NCBI GenBank assembly: GCA_023213395.1
Contig: CM041465.1
Location: 238,769,741-238,833,740, forward strand
Direction: 5' to 3'
Length of the DNA stretch: 64,000 nt
Origin: Cycas panzhihuaensis
Taxonomy: Eukaryota > Cycadophyta
The notes under the pieces were generated by a model that did no database searches, was not told where the DNA came from, and saw only the letters and a program-made list of their open reading frames with translations. Shown piece by piece: positions 31,637 through 42,192 of the stretch (the stretch's first letter is position 1; every line of letters begins with the position of its first letter). The translations under genes and the position numbers were made by a program.

Positions 31637-34340
31637 TAGACATGCGTCTATGGGATAGCTACCTAATTAATAGGTGTGGTAAGAGCAGGTGATAATGGGA
31701 TCGAGAAAGAGACCTATAAGTAGGGTAATTACCATGCAGGGCGCCCCGTGCACTGGAGCGCGAGTTTGGGACCTACAATGGAATGTGGCTACCAAAGGGT
31801 GATCCTCTACCACTTCGAACAAAGGGTGAGGAGGCACAGGGTTAGCCTAGGTTGACCTAAGGGAAGGATCCTCCCACCCTTGGATGGCCAAAAGGGAAAG
31901 GGGAGGAACCTTCAAGGGTTTCCCTAAAGCAACGGAAAATGAAGAAGGATAGGCAAACGACTGGCCTATAGATGGGGTCACTTTGGTTATCTGGCAAGGT
32001 GGGGAACCAAATGAAAGCAAGAGGAATGATCCAAGAAGATGGGTCAAGGTATGCCTAAGCAAACTAACTGGGCAATACAAGTAATATGGAGGGTAAGAAG
32101 CTCACACGGCTAAGACAGAGAGGAAAGGTGAAAAGGAGTGGTTCCTATGACCTTTTCCTATGGGTGGCAGAAATGCATACAATAAAACAAATAAAGCATA
32201 AACTGAAAGCAAAGTTAAGTTTCCCTTTTGATCTCCGATGAGTTAATTACTAAGAGGAATTCAAAAGGAAAGAGTGGTAGGGTGGAGTGAGGCGTGCACC
32301 TGGACCAGAGGCGTGTGTGACAAAGGCCCTCCCGAGGGACACTAAACTACTCCACGAGGTGCGTCAGGTGTGAAGCATCGCGGTGGATTGGAAAGAGGGG
32401 CTCCCTTACCTTCCCTGGAAAAATACTAAAGTACAATACCAAGGGAAGAAAGGAACCAAATACTAGTGACTAAAGAAGTATGAAAGTACAACATGCGTAG
32501 GAGCACTTACTCAGAATGGAACGAGCGGAAAATACCTTTTGTGCTCTCCAAGCTCCTGCAAGCAACGACAACCTCCCCCTTTCTAGAGAAAGGGTACTAA
32601 CATGCAATGATGAGATCCTAATAATACATGTCTATGTAATATGAATATGAATTCAAACACGTATATGTTAGCACCAACACAATGATGATAATATATGTAA
32701 AAGGACAACCAAAGCGAAGGGAAGGTAACTGATAAGCCTCGGAGTGGCCCACCTCCCGTAAAGAACACCTTAACCTCCCCCCAAAAGCCATAAGGCAGTA
32801 AGGGCAAGGCCAAGAGAGATGGCTAGAAATAGTAACAAGGGGGTGAAAAGGAGCCAAAGAAGACCTACGGTAAACTGGGGTGCTATGGAGAGCAAACCGG
32901 GCTGCCGGGAAAAGAGTTAGACAAGAACAAGTGGTCGGGACTTATGTAAGTTGCCCGAACCTAAGCCTGAGTCCTCAAACCAGCGCTGCAACGTGTGACA
33001 GCGTTGATTTCAGTGGCTAAGAGAGGGCCAACAAACCCCTGTTTGAGTGCCAAGGACAGCACGAGGCAAGAGGGAAGATTTAGGGGGCTTAAAGCCACTT
33101 GGGGAGCGTGGAAGGTGGTGTGGAATCCACCCAGCTCCTTTCCAAACCTTATGTCAACCCTCAGTACTGCTACCTTGAGCAACAAACACAAGTAAGAGGC
33201 ACTATAACAGAGGTAGAACAACCCAATGTAAAGAGGAAAACAACCCTCACAAAGATAAGTAAGAAACAAGCAAGATAGAGCATCAATAACACAAGAGAAA
33301 CAACTCAAATCAATGAATACCTGAGTGGAAGAGGAAAGGTGCTTGCCTTAGCCAAGGGCTGGCAAGAGGATGCTGAGAAATTAGCCAGGCGTGGTGTAGC
33401 AGTTTGGGACCTGTAGCAGTTGGAAGGAGAACACCTGCACTTGGAACACTTGAAGACTGCCCGGGGTAAGAATCTACTGAAATCTCTCCAAGGGGCCCTC
33501 TCCAAGGTGTCTAAGGGGCTGGGAAGATGTCCTAGCCATACCAAAGGAGAGATGGGCACTGTAGGAGAGATGCAAGTCTTGTGGTAACAGCAGGGTAGTA
33601 GAGAAGAGTAGAGCACAGCGTGGTTTCCTTGAGGAGTAATCCAAAAAGTGAGCCAAAAGTTCTAAAAAATGAGTAGATCATGCCTTAAGTACCCAACCCA
33701 AACCTTAAAGCGAGTGATTAGGGCACAGCTGGGAGTGAGTTAAGTCGCGAGACACGTGGCAGTTTCGTAATAAATGCAAAATTACCATGGTGGATTTTAA
33801 AAAATAAGTTAGAACAGTCATACCGCCGCAAAATCTGCAGTACTGCGGATATTCCAGTGGTACCACCAAAATCTTGGTGGTATCAATCCAGAGGCAAAAA
33901 CAGGGCTGGCCAGCCAGCCTAGGCTGGGGGCAGATGACAAAAAGAGCCAATAGGAGGCTAAGACACCCACCCGGGTGTACACAAGCCAACAAACGGGTCC
34001 AAAAGAGTAAAAGTAGGGCTCAAACGGTGTGGCAAGTCGACCAAATGATGACGGGTCATCACACGGGCGAAGGTGGTGTAAACTGAGTGGATCTTGGAGT
34101 GAGGAGGGTAGATGCGGGAAGTGGAGTGGCCACTAGGTGCCACACTTGCTAAGAGTGTGCCCCTGCTATAGTCATCATAGGCTAAAATAAGTGTAGACGA
34201 AGATAAAGTCGTCTACAAAGCCACACACATACAGACATACAAGTAAATACTCATCAAATGAAAGCGATGATAAGGTGAGAAACATACCTGCACTTACCTG
34301 AGTCAGTGATTCCATATCCATTCCCAGAAGCCGGGAAACA
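31637..34340 (-). repeat. 3' LTR of element C
   Basis: 2704 bp. On the minus strand it starts TGTTTCCCGGCTTCTGGG (34340) and ends ...GCATGTCTA (31637), the final CA changed to TA. Landmarks: inverted repeat with CACGTG at 33753-33790 and donor-like AAGGTAAGGG (GT complementary to 32408-32409). Confidence 0.9.
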
Positions 34341-34752
34341 CTGTCGCCTTAGCAGTAGAGCCTCGCCGCTCGGAAGCCTGGTGCGATGGCGAATGCTGGC
34401 AACACAACTATCAGTAGCACATGTGTATATAGATATGTCAATCAAGATCATAACAGTAGGCAAGGGCGCCGGTGAGTGTCGTGGTAGAATGTGTGGATAC
34501 AAAAGCAGCGGTGGAGACAACATAGGGGCTGCCTATGAGCCACCTGGGAACTGACTAGAAAAATGAGAAAGGTGAGGGGGTTGCCCCCACAAAAAAAGAT
34601 GCGGAAGAGCATGCATAATTAGGTAAAGAGTAAGCAAAGGGTAGGCACCATAGTTTTACCTCATTAGTAGCCAAGTTTTGAAGGTGCAAATGGGTCACAA
34701 AGCAAAGTGTAAGACAACCTAGGGCTTGGGTGACAGGAAGGCCAGACAAGCC
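34341..34752 (-). other. Non-coding segment and polypurine region before the C 3' LTR
   Basis: It is homologous to 21042-21398. It has the GAGCGGCGAGGCTCTACTGC block and ends AAGGCGACAG before the LTR start. No frame is conserved between copies. Confidence 0.6.
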
Positions 34753-35346
34753 TCAGGGATGGTCAGCAAGGAGAGGGAGGCACCGCTCAAGGATGAGGTG
34801 AACGAGACTATCTGCCTCAGCGTTGAGGGCCCGAGGGATATGCTGGATATCAATGGAAGAGAAGCGGGCCAGGAGAGATCTGGCAGCAGAAGCAAGAGTC
34901 CTCAAGTGAGGGCATCGCACCTGGTAAACCTGGGTGAGATGAGATACCACAACTTGAGAGTCGCAAAGCAAAACAATGGATCCGCGATGGAAACTGAGGG
35001 TATCAGTAAGGGCCTCAATAACAGCTGTATATTCAACTTCGTTGTTAGTAGCCTCTGGGAGGAAGATCCCAGAGCAGAGGAGATAGTATCCAGAGGGGCT
35101 GCAGAGAATCCATGCAGTGGCAGAATGTCCAGGATTACCACGGCTTCCGTTGTTGGTAAAGATGTAGATGGACATAAGTGACATAAAATCCAGATAGTTA
35201 ATAGATAATGAAGCAACACTCGAAAGGTAAGCAAAAAGTGGCCGTGAAGGGTAGGAGTACCTAGCAATGAGGTTACCTAGGGCAAGAGCAAGTAATATGA
35301 TCACCGGTAGAGAGTGATCAGAAGAAAAAGCCTCATGGGACGCCAA
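34753..35346 (-). CDS. Archaeal-type RNase H, element C (open, 197 codons)
   Basis: This is the longest intact frame of the extra RNase H in the window. The RNase H fold starts at about residue 62: IYIFTNNGSRGNPG, then EATNNEVEYTAVIEAL, LLCDSQVVVSHLTQVY, and NAEADSLVHLIL near the end. The acidic residues at motifs two to four are present, but the first motif, normally FTDG, reads FTNN, so the first catalytic Asp is Asn. The first ~60 residues (hydrophobic, Ser/Leu-rich) are probably not part of the domain. A start at the Met shortly before IYIF is as likely as 35346. It lies 345 bp from the divergent antisense TATA box. Confidence 0.75.
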   Translation of the reverse strand: MASHEAFSSDHSLPVIILLALALGNLIARYSYPSRPLFAYLSSVASLSINYLDFMSLMSIYIFTNNGSRGNPGHSATAWILCSPSGYYLLCSGIFLPEATNNEVEYTAVIEALTDTLSFHRGSIVLLCDSQVVVSHLTQVYQVRCPHLRTLASAARSLLARFSSIDIQHIPRALNAEADSLVHLILERCLPLLADHP

Positions 35347-35690
35347 AAGGTCACTTCAGAAAGCGAAACATGCCCCCAGGTGGGGGAGCATTCCCTTTGG
35401 GGACCCTAAGAGCGAGAAAGGGCTACAGAAACGAGTCCAGGGTGACAAAATGAGCCAAACGAGTATAACCTCGAGTATGCACGGGAGTAGCACGTAAAAC
35501 GATGCAGAAGGGCCCTAGCAAAAGTGCGATAATGAGGCACCATAAATGCCCTTACAAGGGAGGGCAGGAAGGGCATTAATAGAGCACAATGGGTGACAGG
35601 GCCAGAAGGCAAAGCCAAACAGAGGGACGGGACGGTCCCAATGGCTACATTAAGGTCAAAAACAGAGGAAGTGCCTGTAGGGCCCCCCGC

Positions 35691-35700
35691 CTATATAAGG
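35691..35700 (+). promoter_or_regulatory. TATA box of the antisense PMD gene, element C
   Basis: CTATATAAGG preceded by CCCCCCG. It matches A (25452-25460, minus) and D (56965-56974). The sequence after it (GAAATCAAAC, then CTCTCGTACGAAACCAGAGCC) is also nearly identical to D, consistent with a conserved 5' untranslated region. Confidence 0.65.
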
Positions 35701-35859
35701 AAATCAAACGGGAAAATGGATTCATTTTCACCAGCTCTCGTACGAAACCAGAGCCATTCCCTTACGTAATGGAGCGCCGCCCAACTTTAGAGGGACATAG
35801 AGAGAGATCAGACCGTCAGATCGTAGAGCGGAGAGAGTCAGCGCGATCGACAGGATGGC

Positions 35860-37340
35860 ATGGCGATAGCGAGACCAGATCTAATGAGTGGATATCACTA
35901 AACCCAACCCATTTCGAAGTTTGAAATTCATTGCTTTTTCATAGTTTCATGTGGTTTTTAGTGCCCCTTATGGGTAATCAGAGGCCCCTCAGAGTCTGAA
36001 TCAGACCCAGAAAGAGGCAGGGACCTGGGCATATAGCACACTGCTACAGTGTTGGTTTTTTTATCATTTCGCGGTGGTGGCACCAGTGGGGGGACCACAC
36101 CCCATCACAGAGCTGGCCCCGATGGTCCACAGGTGGCAGACTCGGCTGAGAGGGACAGAGGACAGGGCCCATGTCTGACAATTAGTGGAGGCTACATCAC
36201 TAGACCTCCTCACCCTACCAGACTACGTAGTAGAGCCTTATAGGATAGTGAGGTGGGATAGTGACGACGAGGCAGGCGGAGCAGGAGTGCCCGCATGCGA
36301 TGATGGTGGAGACGATAGAGATGACAGGGATGACGGGGCTGGCCCGTCATTACCTGCAGGAGAGGCAGGTCCCTCAGGGACAGCAAGAGGTGCAGAGGGT
36401 CCGCCTGGGGCTACCAGAGGAGAGGCAGGCCCGTCAGGAGCACGGGGCAGGCGAGGGACCGTGACTGTGCCGCAAGCTGCGGATCGTGATGGGATCCAGA
36501 GGGATGAGAGCTGAGCCAGCCCCTACGAGGAGGGATGCCCAGGTAGAGGAGGTGCTAGAGGATGAGGCACCCACAGCTGGCAGAGAGCCAGGAGGGGAGG
36601 ATCTCACACGACCAAAGGAGCCGGCGGCCAGCAGTAGGTGATACCTAACCTTTTCCAGAGTCATTTCGCATCCAGATAGATGTTTGGTTTGGCTTGATCA
36701 TGGTACGTGGTGAGATGTATACTGACATATGGCATGTTGTATTGGCAGGTGCAGCAGAGATCCAGAGACTGATAGAGGTTGTGGTGAGAGAGATATTCGC
36801 TCAGGTGTATGCAGAGGGGCAACCGCCTATCCAGGCAGGAGATGAGCCTAGAGCGGTAGGTGCCCACATAGAGGCATTCGCCTTGTTGGTGAGGGTGAGA
36901 GGCATATGGGCTGCAGAGTCCTAAGAGTATGCGACATCCTGGAGATGGCTGCAGCAGCAGAGGGATGATGCGAGGCGTGAGAGGGATGAGCTACGCGGAC
37001 AGGTGGAGGCTCTAGAGGCACAGGGCGGAGCAAGCAGAGATGCCAAGAGCAGGACCCAGCTAGTGGTAGTCACAGAGCGTCTCAGGGTGACGAAGGAAGC
37101 ACTCCAAGGAGAGAGGGATCGTATCCAGGCTCGATACGATTAGCTGGTAGCGCAGATGGTGTCGAGGTCGAGCTGGAGCAGGACGCATACCCACACGGCG
37201 GTGACGACCTCGAGATAAGGAGAGCGAGGCGGGTAGCTCATGGAGGCCCAGGAGGAGCCTTGGAGGCATGTGGTCCCGAGGAGAGGGATCACAGATACCA
37301 GGAGATGGTACCCCAGGAGCGGGGCAGCAGTAGAGTAGGA
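35860..37340 (+). pseudogene. Antisense PMD gene of element C, with the PMD deleted
   Basis: Exon 1 at 35860-35883 reads MAIARPDL, followed by ATGAGTGG where A and D have the donor GTGAGTGG. At about 36030 the sequence jumps from intron 1 (equivalent to 57303 in D) to late exon 2 (equivalent to 58228), removing about 0.93 kb with almost the whole PMD. What remains of exon 2 includes CWFFYHF-like DNA, the VRWDSDDEAGGAG block at 36250 and an acidic Gly/Pro/Ala-rich stretch. Intron 2 is 36638-36748. Exon 3 carries RRERDELRGQVEALEAQ and ERDRIQARYD, a likely coiled coil, and ends near 37338. Both the deletion and the donor change would inactivate it. Confidence 0.65.
36638..36748 (+). other. Intron 2 of the antisense PMD gene, element C (111 bp)
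   Basis: Donor AG/GTGATACC and acceptor TATTGGCAG/GTGCAGCAG. The body is closely similar to the D intron (58836-58944), with the shared block ACCTAACCTTTTCCAG. The exon just before has one more base than D, so the joined frame may be shifted here. Confidence 0.6.
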
Positions 37341-37994
37341 TATGTACATATGATTTTAACAGGGGAAAGCATGGGCCTCCAGGGGGTCATATATAGGATC
37401 ATATGATTGTACCCCCCCTGCAAGGACACCGGCTTCCTAGATGTATGATGTGACATGATTTTTGGATACATATATATATACAAGGTAATTGAAACCCCAT
37501 TTGGACATGAGATGCTGTGTATGATGTATCATGTGTGGATGATATGTATGTTTATTTTATATGTTGTAACTGTTATGCTGTAGATATTTTATGTTATGAA
37601 TATTTTATTGTATGATGCACATGTTTCCTTCCATGTATGGCTATATGTCTAATAGGAGAACACACACACATCATGAGTGGAGACGACAGAGGGGTGTGAG
37701 GTTAGAGGATAGAGCAGCATACACGTCTGCGGAAGAGCATAGCAGAATATGCGAAGGAAACGACAGACAGGAAAGAGAAGTGACGATGCTCCCAAGTGTC
37801 TTCCCGATTGGGGAATGCCCAAGCAAGACGACAAACCGAGAGGGTACGGGAATGCGGGTTTCGCGGAAGGAACTGGAAAGAAGGAGAAGGATCCGTCTTA
37901 AATTTCCATTCTACCCATGGTTGGAAAGAATGGGGGCAACCTAAGATGGTAGTTTAGGCTCATTTCAGAGCAGGGCGAAGAGATCGCTAAAAGA
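37341..37994. other. Spacer between the antisense gene and integrase, element C
   Basis: It contains AT-rich sequence with ATAT steps (37465-37610), the AGGACACCGGCTTCCTAG block and a plus-strand open stretch at 37612-37944. That stretch is not open in D or A, so I do not call it a gene. Transcripts from both strands converge here. Confidence 0.5.
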
Positions 37995-38369
37995 TCACGC
38001 ATAAAACTTCTTAAGGAATTTCCCATTAATAGCTTTCTTGAATTTAAGCCCTTCTAGGGTGGCTATCTTGTAGGCACCATTATCGAGGGATTTGATAATG
38101 ATGAAAGGACCAACCCATCAGGGTTTGAACTTGGTCAAGTGGTCATGGAGATACTCGAGCTTGAGGACGTGGTCCCCAAGAAATAAAGGGCGGGAACGAA
38201 GATGTTTATCGTAGGCCCTTTGTGAGCAGGCTTTAGATGCCAGGTTAGCCTGATAAGCGGCTAGGCGTCTCTCATCCAAAGCCTCGAGGTTTAGAAGGTG
38301 AGCTTGACGGATCGATTCTTTATCGATGAGACCTCAAAGGGAGACTCGTGAAGAAGGAATCTCAACTAG
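37995..38369 (-). pseudogene. Integrase C-terminal remnant, element C
   Basis: On the minus strand it reads the IRQAHLLNLEALDERR block, the DHVLKLEYLHDHLTKFKP block and GAYKIATLEGL, and ends with a stop at 37995-37997. The catalytic core is absent because of the deletion at about 38365. It is homologous to the last 380 bp of integrase in B and D. Confidence 0.75.
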
Positions 38370-38954
38370 GTGGGGTACGGAGCCTGCTAAGTGCTCAAGT
38401 AGGGCTTCGTCATCCTCGAAGTAATCCACCCCATGGATGACCTTACTTCGAGTAGAGGAAGCCCTGGAGGGAGTAAAAGCAACGGGACCGTGATGGTCAT
38501 TGGGTTGCTCAACTTCCTCATGGGATTCTGAAGAAATGCCAAGAAGAGACTCCTTGGAAGGAGCGAAAGGCAATTCTTCAAAGCCATTACCTACGGGGGG
38601 TAATGAAGAAGAAGAACTGACGATGGGTGGGTCAACACGAGCAATGACCTGTGATATGCATGAATAGCTAGCCTCACCAATGAGAGAAATTCTAGACGGG
38701 GATCTGGAATGAGACGGGTACGATCTACTGGCGCGGAGGAAAGAGATAGGGTGAAGGCAATCCTCATCTTCGTCGTGTGACTCATCGTCACTAAACTAAG
38801 TAAGGTACGCGTAACTCCCAACGCCAATAGGGGCAAACCACATGAGACTAGGGGAAGAAGATGCAGGATCTTCTTTGGATGGGTTAGGTATACCAATAGA
38901 GCAAGCTGAGGCATACGTGGAAGGATCTGGGTTTGCTAAACTAGTGGAACGAGT
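38370..38954 (-). pseudogene. Protease-to-RT linker, element C, joined to integrase tail
   Basis: It includes HGVDYFEDDEALLEHLAG (about 38400-38450) and an FEELPFAPSKE block. The open stretch 38334-38573 crosses the deletion point without a stop, ending in RVSL of the integrase tail. A short chimeric frame therefore exists by chance. Confidence 0.6.
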
Positions 38955-39548
38955 TTATATGGTAAATGGGTGTTCACGGAGAATCACTCTCATCCGTCCG
39001 TTATGGACGAATTTAAGTTGTCCCCAAAGAGTCGAGCACACGGCTCCCATTTGGTCGAGCCATGGATGACCTAGAAGGAAGTTGTAGTCAACGTCAACAT
39101 TGAGGACTACAACATCAGCAAGAATGGTCTTGCCCTCAAGGGTGAGCGGAATCGCGACGGATCCCAAAGGGGTCTTCTCGCTACCGTCATAACCTTGGCA
39201 TCACCAGGGAACAGGTTCCAAGGTGGAGATACCAAGCTCTTGCATGACACACAAGGGCATGGCATTGACGGAAGAACCGTTGTCGATAACAGTCCTTAGA
39301 AGGGTACAATCGGGTGTATCGATAGTGATAGTGAATGGGAAGTTCCACTGACATTCCCTTTCACCGGCAGGAGGAAGATCCTTAGGATCAAACGAGATAA
39401 CAGGTCCACAACCTTGGGTGATGCCTAAAGCATGGACAAGCGCATCACTCGATCCTAAAGCTTCCAGGAGGAGGGCCCACTGCTCGGGACAACTCCTCAA
39501 AACGTCCATCAAGGACATTCCTGTGACGACAATATGAAGCTCGTCCAC
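38955..39548 (-). pseudogene. pro: Retropepsin-like protease, element C
   Basis: Two open stretches, 39201-39548 and 38955-39167, together cover the domain. The first has TVIDNGSSVNAMP, with Asn where the catalytic triad normally has Ser or Thr after Asp. The second has VDYNFLLGHPWLDQMGAVC. The break is a single stop (TGA or TAG) near 39195. Otherwise this is the best-preserved protease in the window. Confidence 0.75.
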
Positions 39549-39692
39549 GATGGAGAAGGGCTTACCCTTCGCGGTAGGCTGGGTAAGTGCCCTTCAGAAA
39601 TCGTAACGACCTGGGCGTACAGGAATAGCCTTGGGAAAGAGAGGTATTTCTGGAGGAAGGTTCTCTGGAAGAGGGTTATAAGGAGCGGAAGA

Positions 39693-42019
39693 TCAAGAAG
39701 CTCCTGCTGCTTCCTTGGTGGCTTGAGATCGTGTAAGGGAGTAGGAAGGAGTCACTTCAAGCAACTGGATCACCTTCTTCCCCTTGTTCTGGGGTCGCGA
39801 AGGTGACGAGGTGCGATGGCTAGGAGAACGAGAGGAGGAAGACGAGTTCCGAGCACCCTTCTCTTTGTCGCAGGAAGGATGAGGATCATGCGATCTTCCT
39901 CGGTTTCGGTTACTCTTGGTTTGGGTGTTGCGATCACGTTCCCCATGTTTAGGGAACGGATCCTTGTGAACTGGTTGGTCCAAATTAGGCCTTGAGGCCC
40001 GTTTAGGGGAAGAGTCGCGTCGAGGGGCATCCTTAGGATGCTGGTCCCTACAACGCGAATCATCGTGAAAGCACTCTTCGTGAATGGAGCACCACTTCTT
40101 CTCAAGTGGAGGGTCTGACCTTCTCGCTTGAGAGGACTGGGCGTTTCCATTCCTAGGGAGAGGAGCTTGGGTTGTTTGTTGGACTTGTTTATTGGATGTT
40201 TGAAGATTCATTTCCTTCATCGTACGCTCGAACGACTGATGTGAGAGGGTCTAAAGTCCTCTCAGTCAGATGAGAGGAAGACCAAGTAGGTTGTGAAGGT
40301 TTGGTATCCTTGGTTGGGGGTGGTGCCTCACGGTGCTGTGAGGGCTTAAGAGGTTTCTTGAGACCAGCTTGGATCTCAATAGACTCCAACACCAAACACT
40401 TGGCAATCACGGAGTCGCAAAAGGTCTCGCTTCAACTCCTCGGGCAATGTTGCCTTAGTGGAGTGAAGCAAGTCGTAGAATCACCACACAAAGTCACGGT
40501 TTATTTCATCGTGACCTTGTTTGAGCGAAAGAAGCAACTTCATTCTGCTCTCAAATGGACGAGCTACATCAAAATAATTGATGAACTCATCCACCAATTG
40601 CTGGAATGAATGGATAGAATGGGTAGGGAGATGGTAGAACCACTTGAGGGCGTCACCCTGCAAGGATTGCGGGAATAATTTCATTAAAATGTGGCCGTAA
40701 GCCCAGTAATCGATGCCTGCCATAGAAAAACTACGCACATACTCCACCGGGTCTTGCGACGAAGTTCCGTCGAATCTAGGAACTTCAGGGGGATGAGGCA
40801 GTAGATTGGTTCTTAACGCCTCGATGGATAGACGTGTTGACCTAAAGTCCATGAAGGGGCATGCCCTTGCCTAAACCGTAGGGTCAACTAATGTCATAGT
40901 AGGTAATGAACAAGGAGCAGATGGGGGTGGAACACCCATCCCTCCTTGAGGAAATGCCCCCTGCTGAGAAGAGGCGTGGGGGTAGGTGCCTTGGAAGGGA
41001 GTCGGGTTCCCTTGCGAAGGCACAATAAATGGATTTGCATTGGACGACGGACAAGATGGATGTGGAACTGGGTTTTGCCTATATGGGCCACCCGTAGGTG
41101 GGGCGACCCCATATGGATGTAGCAGATCCACCCCATAAATCGGGAGATGACTTCCTCTACATTACCCCCAAGGTTGAGAAGTGTACCCGGGGGGAATGTA
41201 GAAGGAAGCACCAACGTGTTGGTTTTGAGAGTGTGTGGGAGCGGGTCCCACATGACTAGTAGTCGAAAGGCTAGTAGGACTGATAGGCCTACTAGGAATG
41301 GTATGTGCCACATTAAGGGATGGCACATTGGTTTGGTTAGGGACGGGTATGCTAACCTTCAATTGAGAGAAAGACACACCACGGGGAGATCCCGAAATAC
41401 TAGGACCTCGATGAGAAATGGAAGGCGCAACACGTGCCCTCACTGCGAGAATAAGAAAGGAGTGGGACACATGCATAGGCACAAAGGGATTCCTTGTCAA
41501 AGGAAGAGTAGATGAGAATGAGGCATGCGGGGGAGGAGCGGAAGAAGAAGAGGCTCCTCCCCGAAGAGCACCCTCAAGCCATCCAGGACGTGGTTGGAAG
41601 CGTGCCGCGTGGCGACACTCATTGAGAGCTTCAACTACGTCGACAGGAGGGGTTCCTACATACTCGTAAGAGGTAATTGGGACCTCGAACAAGGTAGGTC
41701 CCTCGGGATGCTCCTCATAAGAGTCACTGATTATGTGGCAAGTCTCAAGAGGAGCGGATCCTTCTACGCCATGGGTAGAGGGATGGACATCGAGCGAGAG
41801 ATGTTGGTCACTTGGGTAATAAAGGGGTTCATCACCCTCTTGGGTGGACCCGGGAATAGAGGAATGAAAAGCATGGGTTTCTAAGGTTGAAGTGTGGTAG
41901 GCCCAATCAGAAGAGTATCGCTCCATGGTCAGATCAGAATCTGACAAAGGAAGAGGGCGATACTCAGGGTCTTCTAACAATGGAGGTAGACTACGCAAGC
42001 AACAAGAGAAGCGTCGCAT
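39693..42019 (-). pseudogene. gag: Tat-type gag, element C (several stops)
   Basis: The start MRRFSCCLRSLPP is at 42019. The first 285 codons are open to 41162 and are rich in Pro, Ser, His and Gly, with repeated aromatic-proline blocks such as GPYRQNP further on (40871-41131). The capsid core is open at 40481-40852, from SIEALRTNLLPHPPEVP to SLKQGHDEINRDF. The C-terminus (39693-40220) is basic, with the finger C-SI-H-EECF-H-DDSR-C and an Arg/Ser-rich tail. Stops and one or two frameshifts separate the parts. It is the best guide to family gag structure here. Confidence 0.85.
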
Positions 42020-42173
42020 GCAAGATCAACCAACAGTGTTAGGGAAAAAGAGAGGGCGGTAAGGCACACGCGTTGGGGGCTGCCCAACATAGAGATTGAA
42101 ATAGGTATAAAAGGATCACAGAAAGGTAGTGAAACCAACGGAAGAGAGCGAAAACTAGCTCCCTTAGTGGCAG

Positions 42174-42191
42174 TCCCCACTATGGTCACCA
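42174..42191 (-). other. Primer binding site of element C
   Basis: TGGTGACCATAGTGGGGA on the minus strand, one base after the LTR end GCGTCCA. It agrees with B at most positions (TGGCGACCATCTTGGGAC). Confidence 0.75.
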
Positions 42192-42192
42192 G

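Noticed and set aside
37612-37944. 110-codon plus-strand frame in the spacer of C
   Set aside because: It lies downstream of the antisense gene end and is broken in D (59800-60115). The protein is low in recognisable motifs.
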